Source: Streptomyces sp. NBC_01353 (lineage in GTDB: Bacteria; Actinomycetota; Actinomycetes; Streptomycetales; Streptomycetaceae). From it: 64,000 nt of DNA. Position numbers and translations under genes: made by a program. The stretch lies in contig NZ_CP108352.1 of NCBI RefSeq assembly GCF_036237275.1, positions 124,001 to 188,000 on the forward strand, written 5' to 3'. Of the stretch, positions 42,380 to 50,392 are shown piece after piece; position 1 is the first letter of the stretch; each line of letters begins with the position of its first letter. The notes below the pieces were generated by a model, which was given only the letters and a program-made list of their open reading frames with translations, did no database searches and had not been told where the DNA came from.

Positions 42380-43804
42380 GTGCTCACGAAATCCCTTGCC
42401 GCTCCACCCTCCCCGCTGAGCGCGCGCCGGCGCTGGACGGTGCTGGCGGTCTGCGCGCTCAGCTTGTTCCTAGCCGGTGTGGACACCACCATCGTCAACG
42501 TGGGGCTGCCCGAGATCGGGCGAGGCCTCGATGTGGGCACGCGTGGTCTCGAGTGGGTCGTCGACGCCTACACCGTGGTCATGGCCAGCCTGCTCATCGT
42601 CTCCGGCGCCCTCGCGGACCGTTTCGGGCGCCGTCGGGTCTTCCAGTGCGGACTGCTCGTCTTCGGCCTGGCGTCCCTCGCGTGCGCCCTCGCCCCGTCC
42701 CTCGGCGTGCTCGTCGCCGCCCGGGCCGTCCAGGGGATCGGGGGCTCGATGCTGAGTCCGGTAGCCCTGGCGATCGTGGTGAACGCGATGCCCGACCCAC
42801 GGGAACGGGCCCGCGCGATCGGGGTGTGGGCCTCGGTCTTCGGGCTCAGCATGGCGGCGGGCCCGGTCACCGGCGGGGCGCTCATCGCCGCGTTCGGCTG
42901 GCGGTCGGTGTTCTGGATCAACGCGCCGGTAGTCGTCGCCGCTCTCGTCCTGGTCGCCGTGTTCGTGCCGGAGTCCCTCGGGGAGCGCGCCCGGCGCCTC
43001 GACCTGCCCGGCCAGGTGCTCCTCACCTTGGTCCTCTGCCTCTCTGTCGGAATCCTCATCGAAGGACCCCGCATCGGCTGGACGTCACCCGCGGCCCTTG
43101 CCGGTTACGCCCTGACCGCGGCGGCCACGGCCGGCTTCGTCCTCGTCGAGTTGCGCCGCGGCGAACCCCTGATGGACCTCGGCCCCTTCCGCCGACCGCC
43201 GTTCGTCACGGCGGTGCTCGGCGCGACGGCGGTGTTCGTCGCGCTGAACGTGACCCTCCTGCTCAACACCTTCTACCTCCAGCACACCCGTGGCTGGACA
43301 CCGCTCGCGACCGGTGCCGCGACTCTGCCCATGGCGCTCGGGGCCACTCTGTGCGCGCCCTGGTCCGGCACCCTGGTGGGTCGTCTCGGACCGCGCCGTC
43401 CGCTGATCCTCGCGGGCGGATTCACCGCGGCCGGTGGTCTGTGCCTGGTGAACCTGGGCCAGGACACGAGCGTTTCGCTGATCCTCCTCGCCTTCCTGCT
43501 GATCGGCATCGGGTTCGGCTTCGCCAACGCCCCCCTGACCAACACCGCGGTCAGCGGTCTGCCGCCGTCCCGGGCCGGAGTGGCGGGGGCGATCACCTCC
43601 ACCGCGCGCCAGGTCGGCGCGGCGGTCGGCATCGCCGTGGCCGGCGGCCTGGTCGCGGGCGCCAGCCCCGTCGGCCTCGCCGCCGAGACCCGTCCGGGAT
43701 GGCTGCTCGTGTCGGCCTGCGGACTCTTCCTCCTCGTCGTGGCGCGCGCCGCGGGGCCCCGGTCCGCCAGGACCCCCCTAGGGGGTGTCTTGTCGATCCT
43801 GTGA
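42380..43804 (+). CDS. MFS drug:H+ antiporter, DHA2 type
   Basis: A 474-residue inner-membrane exporter with 12-14 predicted helices. Motif D1-like LFLAGVDTTIVNVGLPEIGR is in TMS1, motif A GALADRFGRRRVFQCGLLVF follows TMS2, and motif C-like ASVFGLSMAAGPVTGGALIA lies in TMS5. It probably exports hydrophobic drugs or dyes. GTG 42380 has GGGGGA six bases upstream. The last residues (TPLGGVLSIL) may be altered by the adjacent MITE-like element, whose left end is 61 bases downstream. Regulated by the divergent XRE-cupin protein. Confidence 0.93.
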   Translation: MLTKSLAAPPSPLSARRRWTVLAVCALSLFLAGVDTTIVNVGLPEIGRGLDVGTRGLEWVVDAYTVVMASLLIVSGALADRFGRRRVFQCGLLVFGLASLACALAPSLGVLVAARAVQGIGGSMLSPVALAIVVNAMPDPRERARAIGVWASVFGLSMAAGPVTGGALIAAFGWRSVFWINAPVVVAALVLVAVFVPESLGERARRLDLPGQVLLTLVLCLSVGILIEGPRIGWTSPAALAGYALTAAATAGFVLVELRRGEPLMDLGPFRRPPFVTAVLGATAVFVALNVTLLLNTFYLQHTRGWTPLATGAATLPMALGATLCAPWSGTLVGRLGPRRPLILAGGFTAAGGLCLVNLGQDTSVSLILLAFLLIGIGFGFANAPLTNTAVSGLPPSRAGVAGAITSTARQVGAAVGIAVAGGLVAGASPVGLAAETRPGWLLVSACGLFLLVVARAAGPRSARTPLGGVLSIL

Positions 43805-43864
43805 CGTCACCTGATCTGCTCCTTGCGCCTGGCATGGGGCGGGGTGGCTTTGTTCGCGAGAACC

Positions 43865-44005
43865 GGTTCTGGCTCAACTTCTGTGAAGTGGCGCCGTGCG
43901 CGATCAAGCCTGCGTCGGACCAAGCCGCTGACCTGCTGGTTCCCCGCATGTGCTGGCCCGGTGCGCCAAGCGTCGGGTGGTCACCACAGAAGTTGAGCCA
44001 GAACC
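43865..44005. mobile_element. 141-bp MITE-like element with perfect 21-bp terminal inverted repeats
   Basis: The left end 43865-43885 and right end 43985-44005 are perfect 21-base inverted repeats (GGTTCTGGCTCAACTTCTGT plus G). The 99-base interior has no gene. The same end occurs alone at 16145-16165, and a diverged one at 54863-54886. A non-autonomous transposable element mobilised by an IS with these ends is the natural reading. Target-site duplication was not identified with certainty. Confidence 0.85.
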
Positions 44006-44144
44006 CGAGAACCGACAGCAAATGTCCACCACTTCGGGAGTCACCAGGGTCAGCGGCCGTTCGATTTCTGCCGAGGCACGCCGTCGATGGCCCGGCGAAG
44101 TATTCGGTTGTTCATGAAGGGCTGAACCTGCCACGGTCACCGGC

Positions 44145-44645
44145 ATGAACGTGGTTCTGGGAGACAAGTTCAGGTTCGCTGCAGAGGTCGGCGAGCCAGC
44201 CCCACTGTGCCGGGTCGACCTCTGGGCAGCTGGGAAGTGGCTGACCTGCGACGACAATATGGCCTACGTCCCCCAGTCCCGCCGCGATGTGCTGGACACC
44301 CCCGCCTGGCTGCGGTCCGGCGAAGGTTCTCCCCTACCATTCGCTGGCTTGTCCGCCGAAGCCACACACCGGCGTCTCGTGCAGCGCGCGGGGGACGACG
44401 ACCCCGAGGCCGAATACCAGCTGCGCGGCCGGTTTCGCGTCCTGCTCTGGGGGCCCACCACCGACAACGTGACGGCCTACCTGTTCCGCGAAGAGGACCG
44501 CCTGGTGATCACGCTGTCGTTCTGGCGTGGGGAACACCTGCTATGCCACCCCGAAGACGCCGGTGTGGTCTTCGTGGTCGAGATCCCGTCCGAGGAGTTC
44601 GTCGGGATCCTTGAGGGCATCGCGGCCGCGCTCGACGCCATCTAG
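44145..44645 (+). CDS. Hypothetical protein, 166 aa
   Basis: From ATG 44145 a soluble protein: MNVVLGDKFRFAAEVGEPAP, VDLWAAGKWLTCDDNMAYVP, QYQLRG-type beta segment FRVLLWGPTTDNVTAYLFRE, DRLVITLSFWRGEHLLCHPE and a C-terminal VEIPSEEFVGILEGIAAALD. The all-beta core with a terminal helix resembles small immunity-like or DUF proteins, but I recognise no family. The ribosome-binding site is weak; a hairpin follows the stop. Confidence 0.65.
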   Translation: MNVVLGDKFRFAAEVGEPAPLCRVDLWAAGKWLTCDDNMAYVPQSRRDVLDTPAWLRSGEGSPLPFAGLSAEATHRRLVQRAGDDDPEAEYQLRGRFRVLLWGPTTDNVTAYLFREEDRLVITLSFWRGEHLLCHPEDAGVVFVVEIPSEEFVGILEGIAAALDAI

Positions 44646-44682
44646 AGCGAGAGCCGTTCGCGACTACTCGGTGGCAACAAGA

Positions 44683-44720
44683 GGGTCTCTCCCCCGGCGG
44701 CGCTGAGCGGAGAGAGGCCC
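44683..44720 (+). terminator. Probable hairpin terminator
   Basis: GGGTCTCTCC and GGAGAGAGGCCC pair imperfectly around a GC-rich loop about 40 bases after the stop of the 44145-44645 gene. Confidence 0.45.
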
Positions 44721-44744
44721 CGGGCGGCTACTTCCCGGGGAAAG

Positions 44745-45180
44745 CTACTTCTCGTCGGCAGCTTCGACCAGTTCGTTGACCAGCTTGGCCGCCAGGACGT
44801 ACTTGACCCGTAGCCGGCCATCGCGGCCTCGGTGCCGAGCGCGATCAGCGGGTGGGACTTGCCGGTGCCGGAGTCGCCGATGAGGCAGAGCGGCAGCCCC
44901 TTCCATTCGCAGCTGGCGAGGGGGTGGACCACGGCCGGGTCGATGTCGGGGTTGGCGTCGAAGTCGAATGCCCGCAGGGACTTCTCCCTGGGGAAGCCGG
45001 CGGCCTTGATGCGGCGCTGAGCGGCGCCGGGCGCGGTCGTCGCATTCGGCCAGAAGGAGCTCGGAGAGGAAGCCGAGGTAGGACATCCGCTCGCGGCTGG
45101 CGGTTTCGGCGAGCTCGGGGAAATGGGATCGAATCGTGGGCAGCCTCAGCATCCGGCATGCCTGGTCGATCGCTGTCGTG
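44745..45180 (-). pseudogene. istB: IS21-family IstB ATPase, frameshifted
   Basis: Minus strand: CRMLRLPTIRSHFPELAETA, SRERMSYLGFLSELLLAECD in one frame; LASCEWKGLPLCLIGDSGTG KSH in another, with the Walker A GDSGTGKS; then GYRVKYVLAAKLVNELVEAA in the first frame, stopping at 44745. At least three shifts occur, and the Walker B and sensor regions are missing after AADEK. The partner IstA is absent. Dead IS21 element. Confidence 0.8.
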
Positions 45181-45225
45181 GCGGCCTGATCAAACTCAAG
45201 GCACCAGGGCCAGTCGTATCGCGAG

Positions 45226-45560
45226 TCAGGCCACCGCCCGGAGCGGCACCCGAGCATCCTCACAGTCGTATCGGGTGGCGACACAGTCGTATCGGGTGGC
45301 GACCGCGCGGTGGCGCTTGAGTCGGTTGATGCCGCATTCGACCGCGCTTCGTTGCTTGTAGTCGGTCTTGTCGAACTTCGGTGGTCGACCGCCTCTGGTG
45401 CCGCGGTTCTGCCGGTTGCGGACCCGGTCCGCAGGCACCGGGATCGTTGATATAATTCCATGTTTGACCAGGTAGGCGCGGTTACTGTGGGTGTCGTATA
45501 CCTTGTCGGTCCTCACCCGGTCCGGAGCGTTCTCCTCTTCACCGGGCGATGGCTGTGCCT
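45226..45560 (-). pseudogene. IS5-family transposase C-terminal remnant
   Basis: Minus strand: [76 protein letters not shown]. This is the final part of an IS5-type DDE transposase including the catalytic Glu ([20 protein letters not shown]). A 20-base tandem duplication at 45262-45301 repeats VATRYDC once more before the frame runs out. The N-terminal two thirds are missing. Confidence 0.8.
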
Positions 45561-45955
45561 GCGCATCGGCAATGGGATCGAGTGGACACGTCGGGGAGTG
45601 CAGAACAAGTCGGAAGCCCCCTGCCCACCCGTCTGCGCGAACAGAACGGGCATCGGCTCCACCGGAAGACGCAACACCTGTCAGCCGACCGGGTAGGCAG
45701 TCGCGTACCTCAGGCCTGGCGCCACCTCGGATCCTTCCGCCCCCTTCACCGGGGCCCGTTCCCTCGGGGTGGCACGGGCCCCGGCGGGGAAGCAGCCCAG
45801 GTCCCGTCCTCATACCGCAGGCTGCGTCTTCCCTGTCCACGGGTAGGCCACCCACCCGCGACCAGCGGCGAGCACACGACTACGACTGTCACCCGTCCGG
45901 GCGGTCGCGCGACCGCCGGCGAACCAGACCGCAGCGCGGCGTCGTCGGAGGGGAC
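45561..45955. other. Gene-free stretch
   Basis: Between the IS5 remnant and the DUF6207 gene. Open frames are antisense-like and lack ribosome-binding sites; no repeat or RNA recognised. Confidence 0.4.
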
Positions 45956-46173
45956 ATGCGCATCGACGAGTGCACATCACCGAACCCGGTGTGGTCTTCG
46001 ACAGCACCGCTCCCGATGAGGACACTATCCGTTCGGTAATGGACACCCTCCAGCACCAGTGGGCCACATCAGGCATCACCCCGGTGTCGCGCACCCCGGG
46101 AGGCGCGGCGGGGGTCACGGCGCGGGTGTACGCGGACACCCGACGCTGCCCCTGTACGGACGAAACTTCGTGA
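45956..46173 (+). pseudogene. DUF6207 family protein with a one-base deletion
   Basis: ATG 45956 with a GGAGGGG site starts MRIDE; one base is missing around 45970, after which the next frame gives HITEPGVVFDSTAPDEDTIR, SVMDTLQHQWATSGITPVSR, GVTARVYADTRR and a stop at 46173. The line xxEPGxxxxDxxxxDExTxxxxMxxLQxxWATSGxTPVxRxPGxxGVxARxYADxRR is DUF6207, a small Streptomyces family of unknown function. A GTG at 45970 in the second frame could give a nearly full protein, so loss of function is not certain. Confidence 0.65.
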
Positions 46174-46364
46174 GCGTCCTGTCGGGGACACACGTGGGAC
46201 GGCTGGCCATACGCTCCTCTGGTTCCTGGTCGGCCGCGCACCGTGCCTGCGCCTTTACTGCTCCTGGCGACCCTTGGTTCAGTCCTCTCCCGTGCGCAGG
46301 AACCGTCTGGGCGTTGACTGCGGTCCCGCGGCATACGGGCTCCTTCTCCGGTCCCGCCAGGGGG

Positions 46365-47555
46365 TCAGCGCCGCAGCAGGGCGCAGACGAAGTCCTCCTG
46401 GACGGCGCGGACCTTGGCCAGCAGCTCCGGCTTGAGGCTCTTGCTGGTCTGGGTGTTGATCGAGAACGTGAGGGACCGCTTGCCGTCCGGAGTGCCGACC
46501 GCGAGCTGGGTATAGCCCGGGAAGTTACCGGTGTGGCCGTAGACCGTGCCGCACCGCGTCGTGTAGCGGAAGATCGCCAGTCCGCCCGCGTTGACGCCGG
46601 GACCGGCGGGCTCCGAGGCGGCGCCGGGGATGAACGTCCGCTGCTGGCGGCGGGTCTCCTCCGATAGGAAGCCGTGTCCGCCGGCCCAGGTGCGGACGAA
46701 GGCGTTGAGGTCCTTCGGCGTCGAGACGATACCGCCGGAGGCCCAGACGCCCGACGCGCTGAGGACCTCGCTGATGTCTTCTGGCGGGGCGGGGGGAGTC
46801 ACGTCGTAGCCGTGCAGGTACGGCCTCGGCAGCTGGTAGCCCGGGGGGAGGCTGGTCTGCCGCAGGTGGAGGGGCCGGTACACGAGCTGCTCGAGCAGCT
46901 GCTCGTACCGCTGTCCCGTGACCGCCTCAGCCATCAGCGCGACAGCAATGTTGTCGGAGTTTGAGTACTCGTACTTTGATCCCGGCGGGAACAGCAGGTC
47001 CCGGTCGGCGACGAAATCGAGCAGCCGGCGGGAGTCGAAGTGATGCCTGGGGTCCTCCTGCAGGATCTCGAGGAACGCCGGCGCCGTCGAGAAGTCGGGC
47101 AGCCCGCTGGTGTGGCTGAGCAGCTGGCGGAGCGTCACCTGATGCCATGCGGCAGGCAGTGACGGCAGGCGCTCGCCGATCGTGTCGTCGAGGTCCAGCT
47201 TGTGCCGGTCCACCAGGCGCAGGGCAACCGCTCCGCTGAAGGCCTTGGCGACGCTCGCGATCCGCATGTGATCGGTTGTACGGGGCGGGCGGCCGATCCT
47301 CGTGTCGGCGACGCCCGCCCGGTAGACCGCCGTCCGATCGCCCTGCCGCATCAGCGCGATCACTCCAGGCGGCCCTCCGGCCGTACGGACGAGGTCGTTC
47401 AGCTGCTTCTGCAGGGCCCTGTCCGGGGGCGGTGGCGTGCCCGTGGCCTGTGCGGGCTGGACAAGGGCGGCGAACGCCGCGGACGCGGCCAGGGTGGCGC
47501 CGGACAGACGCAGACGTACGCGCGAGCGGGAACGGACTCCAGAGCGTGCCGACAC
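46365..47555 (-). CDS. Secreted serine hydrolase (beta-lactamase / D-Ala-D-Ala carboxypeptidase type)
   Basis: A 396-residue class C beta-lactamase-like protein. GTG 47555 has AAGGAG six bases upstream. Residues 1-37 are an Arg-rich signal peptide ending QPAQATG. Catalytic motifs are complete: SVAK at 101-104 (nucleophile Ser101, Lys104), YSN at 197-199, and HTG at 341-343 in VYGHTGNFPGYTQLAVG. Other family marks are LLSHTSGLPDFST and GGIVSTPKDLNAFV. Likely a secreted DD-peptidase or esterase acting on peptidoglycan or D-amino acid esters; beta-lactam resistance cannot be judged. Confidence 0.93.
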   Translation of the reverse strand: MSARSGVRSRSRVRLRLSGATLAASAAFAALVQPAQATGTPPPPDRALQKQLNDLVRTAGGPPGVIALMRQGDRTAVYRAGVADTRIGRPPRTTDHMRIASVAKAFSGAVALRLVDRHKLDLDDTIGERLPSLPAAWHQVTLRQLLSHTSGLPDFSTAPAFLEILQEDPRHHFDSRRLLDFVADRDLLFPPGSKYEYSNSDNIAVALMAEAVTGQRYEQLLEQLVYRPLHLRQTSLPPGYQLPRPYLHGYDVTPPAPPEDISEVLSASGVWASGGIVSTPKDLNAFVRTWAGGHGFLSEETRRQQRTFIPGAASEPAGPGVNAGGLAIFRYTTRCGTVYGHTGNFPGYTQLAVGTPDGKRSLTFSINTQTSKSLKPELLAKVRAVQEDFVCALLRR

Positions 47556-47808
47556 AGGGGCTCCTTCACAGTGATGCCGAGCGGACCGACACCCGGCGGT
47601 TCAGGGTGTCCGACACAGCATCAGACGCACCGTTGGGACCTGCCTGCCCGATGCTCCATCCGGCCCAGACACCGCGTGGCCCCGTCCATGGCGGACCAGC
47701 GCGATGACGATGGCGCGGCCATCCTGGGTTGCGGCCGGACGGCGGAAGACCACGACCGCGAGTCGAGTGGTTCGCGTCGACTCGACGTCGGTCTGCGATG
47801 GCTGGTGG

Positions 47809-48441
47809 CTAGGGCAGCCCGATCGGTGCGGACCTCAGCGGGTGACCGTTCAGCTCGCCGCAGCCCTCTTCGTCCCACCACATCCCACCTTGCGTTGTGA
47901 GGTAGGGATGCAGCCCGCGGACGTCTCCACCTTCATGAAGAGCTTGCGCGACCGCGTGGAGAAGGCTCGCCAGGTCAGGCCAGGAATCGGTGAAGTCGCC
48001 GCCACCGCTGTGGGCTGCCCAGCCGAGACGCCCCGTGTCAGGACCAGGACGTTGGTCGATGACCTGCGCCGCGCCATCGGCACTCTCAGCCCAGGGAACC
48101 CAGAGCGGGTGCCACCAAGGCTCCTCTTCCCAGGGGCGAGGGGTCAGGCCCTCGCTCTCCGCCGCGACATTCATGCAGGTCTGCCAATGGTCCACGATGC
48201 CGCTCACTGCGAGCGGGGACTGCTCCGGCAGGATGGTTGTCCAGGCGCTCACGCCGTTGTGGCATCGCAGAGACTCAGCGAGATCACCGGGCAGTCGGCC
48301 ACCGAGGATCCGTTCCGCATGTCCAATCTCGTCCGGTGTCGCTGGCGGATTGAGGAGTGCGAAATCGGAGGCCACATGCGTCGCCAGCCAGGCATCGATC
48401 AGGCGCCAGGACTCCGACGGGGGCAAGATCTGCTGTGCCAT
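47809..48441 (-). CDS. SMI1/KNR4 (SUKH) family protein
   Basis: A 210-residue soluble protein from ATG 48441. SWRLIDAWLATHVASDFALL, NPPATPDEIGHAERILGGRL, PGDLAESLRCHNGVSAW is the SUKH N-terminal signature (PATxxEIxxAExxLGxxLPxDLxxSLxxHNG), followed by PWWHPLWVPWAESADGAAQV, IDQRPGPDTGRLGWAAHSGG and a final helix SLLHAVAQALHEGGDVRGLH. SUKH proteins include immunity proteins of polymorphic toxins, but many are orphans. No toxin gene is adjacent. The start is supported by the family alignment rather than a ribosome-binding site. Confidence 0.88.
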   Translation of the reverse strand: MAQQILPPSESWRLIDAWLATHVASDFALLNPPATPDEIGHAERILGGRLPGDLAESLRCHNGVSAWTTILPEQSPLAVSGIVDHWQTCMNVAAESEGLTPRPWEEEPWWHPLWVPWAESADGAAQVIDQRPGPDTGRLGWAAHSGGGDFTDSWPDLASLLHAVAQALHEGGDVRGLHPYLTTQGGMWWDEEGCGELNGHPLRSAPIGLP

Positions 48442-48575
48442 GGCGCCATCGTGCCCCACACGTCTGACAAGGCGGATCGCGGTGATGCCGATCTCGAATT
48501 TTGGCTCTGCTCGAAGTTCCGTGAATGATCTTGAGTAGAGGCCGCAGTATAGACAGGCGTGGCCGCATGACGTCG

Positions 48576-48860
48576 TCACACACGCTCGTCCTCAGAGGAG
48601 GTGATGACGGGCTCAGAGCCGGTGGGTAGGAGTTCAAGCACTAGAGTCACAGCCTCTTCGGCGGTGTCGACTTCGCCGATCACGGCGAAGGGATTACGTC
48701 GGCGAACAATGAACCGTCCGTTGTGCAAGGGCTCGATCGCGAGGCCCGTCCCTCTCTTGAGCGTCTTGACTCTGTTGACGTGGCCTTCGACGACGCCTGG
48801 CCTCCTGGAAGTGTTGTCCCTCTTCGCCGGATACGAGTTCGATGGCACTGACTGGCGCGC
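48576..48860 (-). pseudogene. Chimeric scrap: ISL3 transposase piece joined to an unknown tail
   Basis: The minus strand reads RRPGVVEGHVNRVKTLKR, the ISL3 C-terminal motif (VVEGHVNRIKxLKR), then immediately GLAIEPLHNGRFIVRRRNPF, AVIGEVDTAEEAVTLVLELL to a stop at 48576. The second part is unlike an ISL3 end and may be the tail of another gene. The join marks a deletion or recombination. Confidence 0.5.
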
Positions 48861-48889
48861 CATCAAAGCCGGAGTCCAGGACACCGACG

Positions 48890-49288
48890 ATGACAACCCC
48901 CGACAGTTGGTACGCGTATCCCCTGGTCGGCGTGAACGCCACGCTGGAGGTGGGTCTTGCACGAGCCGTCTTCGGCTCCGCAGGCGACTTCCACGACGCC
49001 ACCGCCGCCCTTGTGTACGACACCGACACCCTCCTGGCGAGCACGGCCGGCGTGACCTCGCTTCATGACACCTGGGCGGCCGACGCGGGGTCCTATGGCG
49101 GCTGGATGCAGTGCTCCCGGCACGTCGAGGCCGTCACGGGGACGCCGAAGGCCACGTGCTTCTGGGCGGACAAGGGCAGCATGGGGTCGGTGGCGTTCAA
49201 GGCCACGGACATGCCGCGCACGGATGTCGAGGAACTCGCCCGCATGACGCGGAAGTCTGTGCTGCGCCCTGTTTCGTCGGACTCCTGA
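48890..49288 (+). CDS. Hypothetical protein, possibly a C-terminal fragment
   Basis: From ATG 48890 (weak ribosome-binding site) the frame gives 132 residues: DSWYAYPLVGVNATLEVGLA, RAVFGSAGDFHDATAALVYD, SYGGWMQCSRHVEAVTGTPK, ATCFWADKGSMGSVAFKATD and a short helix VEELARMTRKSVL. The pattern resembles the extracytoplasmic C-terminal domain of Streptomyces membrane proteins whose N-terminal helices would lie upstream; here ISL3 debris sits there instead. Intact but probably truncated. Confidence 0.5.
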   Translation: MTTPDSWYAYPLVGVNATLEVGLARAVFGSAGDFHDATAALVYDTDTLLASTAGVTSLHDTWAADAGSYGGWMQCSRHVEAVTGTPKATCFWADKGSMGSVAFKATDMPRTDVEELARMTRKSVLRPVSSDS

Positions 49289-49329
49289 CGTCACCGGGGA
49301 CGGTCCGGTCGCCCGGGAAGGACGCGGAG

Positions 49330-49745
49330 GCCGCTGCTGGCGAGCCCCGAAGAGCGCCTGCGTCTCCAACCGCTTCCAGCGCGACGAGCCAGACACCGAC
49401 CAGCACCACTGCACCGTCCCCGGCCTGATCGAACGGTTCGGCGCCCGGCTCCGCGAACAGCACGAGATCGCCCAGGCCCTCACCCTGACCGTCACGTAAG
49501 CCGACCGCACCAGCACCACGAAGACGCGAACGCTCACCGAGGCAACCGCCCACACTCCCGCTCTCGCCGCCACCGGACGCGAACTCCTGCCCACCTCGGC
49601 CTCCAACGCGCCCGCGTCCGCACCACGTCCGTACGCGCCGGACGCCTCCAGCCAGCCGAGAACGCCATCCACCAACCTACGTTTGACACCCGCGGCCTCG
49701 AAGCCGCCGTCGACCGCGCCCGTACCCGGTACGGACCCGGATCGC
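49330..49745 (+). pseudogene. Y-family DNA polymerase (DinB/ImuB-type) C-terminal remnant
   Basis: The plus strand reads RKSACVSNRFQRDEPDTDQH, LIERFGARLREQHEIAQALT, LTVT then a TAA stop (about 49499), on in the same frame ADRTSTTKTRTLTEATAHTP, and after a frameshift near 49590 HLGLQRARVRTTSVRAGRLQ and FDTRGLEAAVDRARTRYGP. This is the little-finger domain and tail of an actinobacterial DinB/ImuB-like polymerase. Palm, fingers and thumb are absent. Together with the DnaE2 remnant at 9601-10236 it may be part of a lost translesion pathway. Confidence 0.7.
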
Positions 49746-49909
49746 CGGCAGCGCCAGCGCCTACCGCCACGCCAACTGGCACGCGAAAGGGCGTCGCAGC
49801 CTCCTCCCCACATGCCCGGCCGGCGCAGGCCTGAACGGCCGTGGACTTGGCCCAAACCCCTCCCCTTGCTGGTCGATCGGCCTGTTACAGGGCGTGATCC
49901 AATGGTGAG

Positions 49910-50383
49910 ATGGCATGGGATGAATGGGACAGCGCGAAAGTGGACGTGACAGCCCAACGGCAAGCCTCGATGCGGCTCAATCAACTGCCTGGCGGCCCGG
50001 GAAGCGACGGACAGACCAACCTCGTCGTGAGTCAGGACGACCTCGGCGGTGTCGGTCATGAGGCGTTCATGTTGCACAGCCAGTTACAGAAGGAAGCTGA
50101 CATCGCCGGCGCCGGCGCCGACAAGGAGGGTGCCAGCTCCACGATGCAGGCAGCAGCGGCTCTGAAGGGCAGCAACTTCGCCCTCGGGGATGAGTTGGAG
50201 ACGACGGTGTCCGTATGGACTTCGCAGGTCAAGAGCGTCCTTCAGGCCTGCGCGCACATATCGAACCACCTGGACCACTCGAAGAAGACACACGCTGAGA
50301 ACGACGCCGCGATCGCCGCGTCCCTCCGGAACCGGGATGGCTCGGCCGTGCCCCTCTCCCGCCTCGCCGAGTACTTCAAGTAG
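49910..50383 (+). CDS. WXG100-like secretion-cassette protein
   Basis: A 157-residue helical protein: MAWDEWDSAKVDVTAQRQAS, MRLNQLPGGPG, LVVSQDDLGGVGHEAFMLHS, then LKGSNFALGDELETTVSVWT and VLQACAHISNHLDHSKKTHA. This layout is common in Streptomyces as the first gene of modules in which a WXG-like small protein precedes a large effector-like protein, and resembles chaperone or partner proteins of type VII secretion. No signal peptide. The ribosome-binding site at the ATG 49910 is poor. Its stop is 9 bases before the N-terminal coding of the next gene, in the same frame. Confidence 0.65.
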   Translation: MAWDEWDSAKVDVTAQRQASMRLNQLPGGPGSDGQTNLVVSQDDLGGVGHEAFMLHSQLQKEADIAGAGADKEGASSTMQAAAALKGSNFALGDELETTVSVWTSQVKSVLQACAHISNHLDHSKKTHAENDAAIAASLRNRDGSAVPLSRLAEYFK

Positions 50384-50392
50384 GGGGAGCAC

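Noticed and set aside
41962..44148. 728-codon open frame overlapping the MFS gene in another frame
   Set aside because: Arg/Pro-rich composition; the MFS frame has complete motifs.
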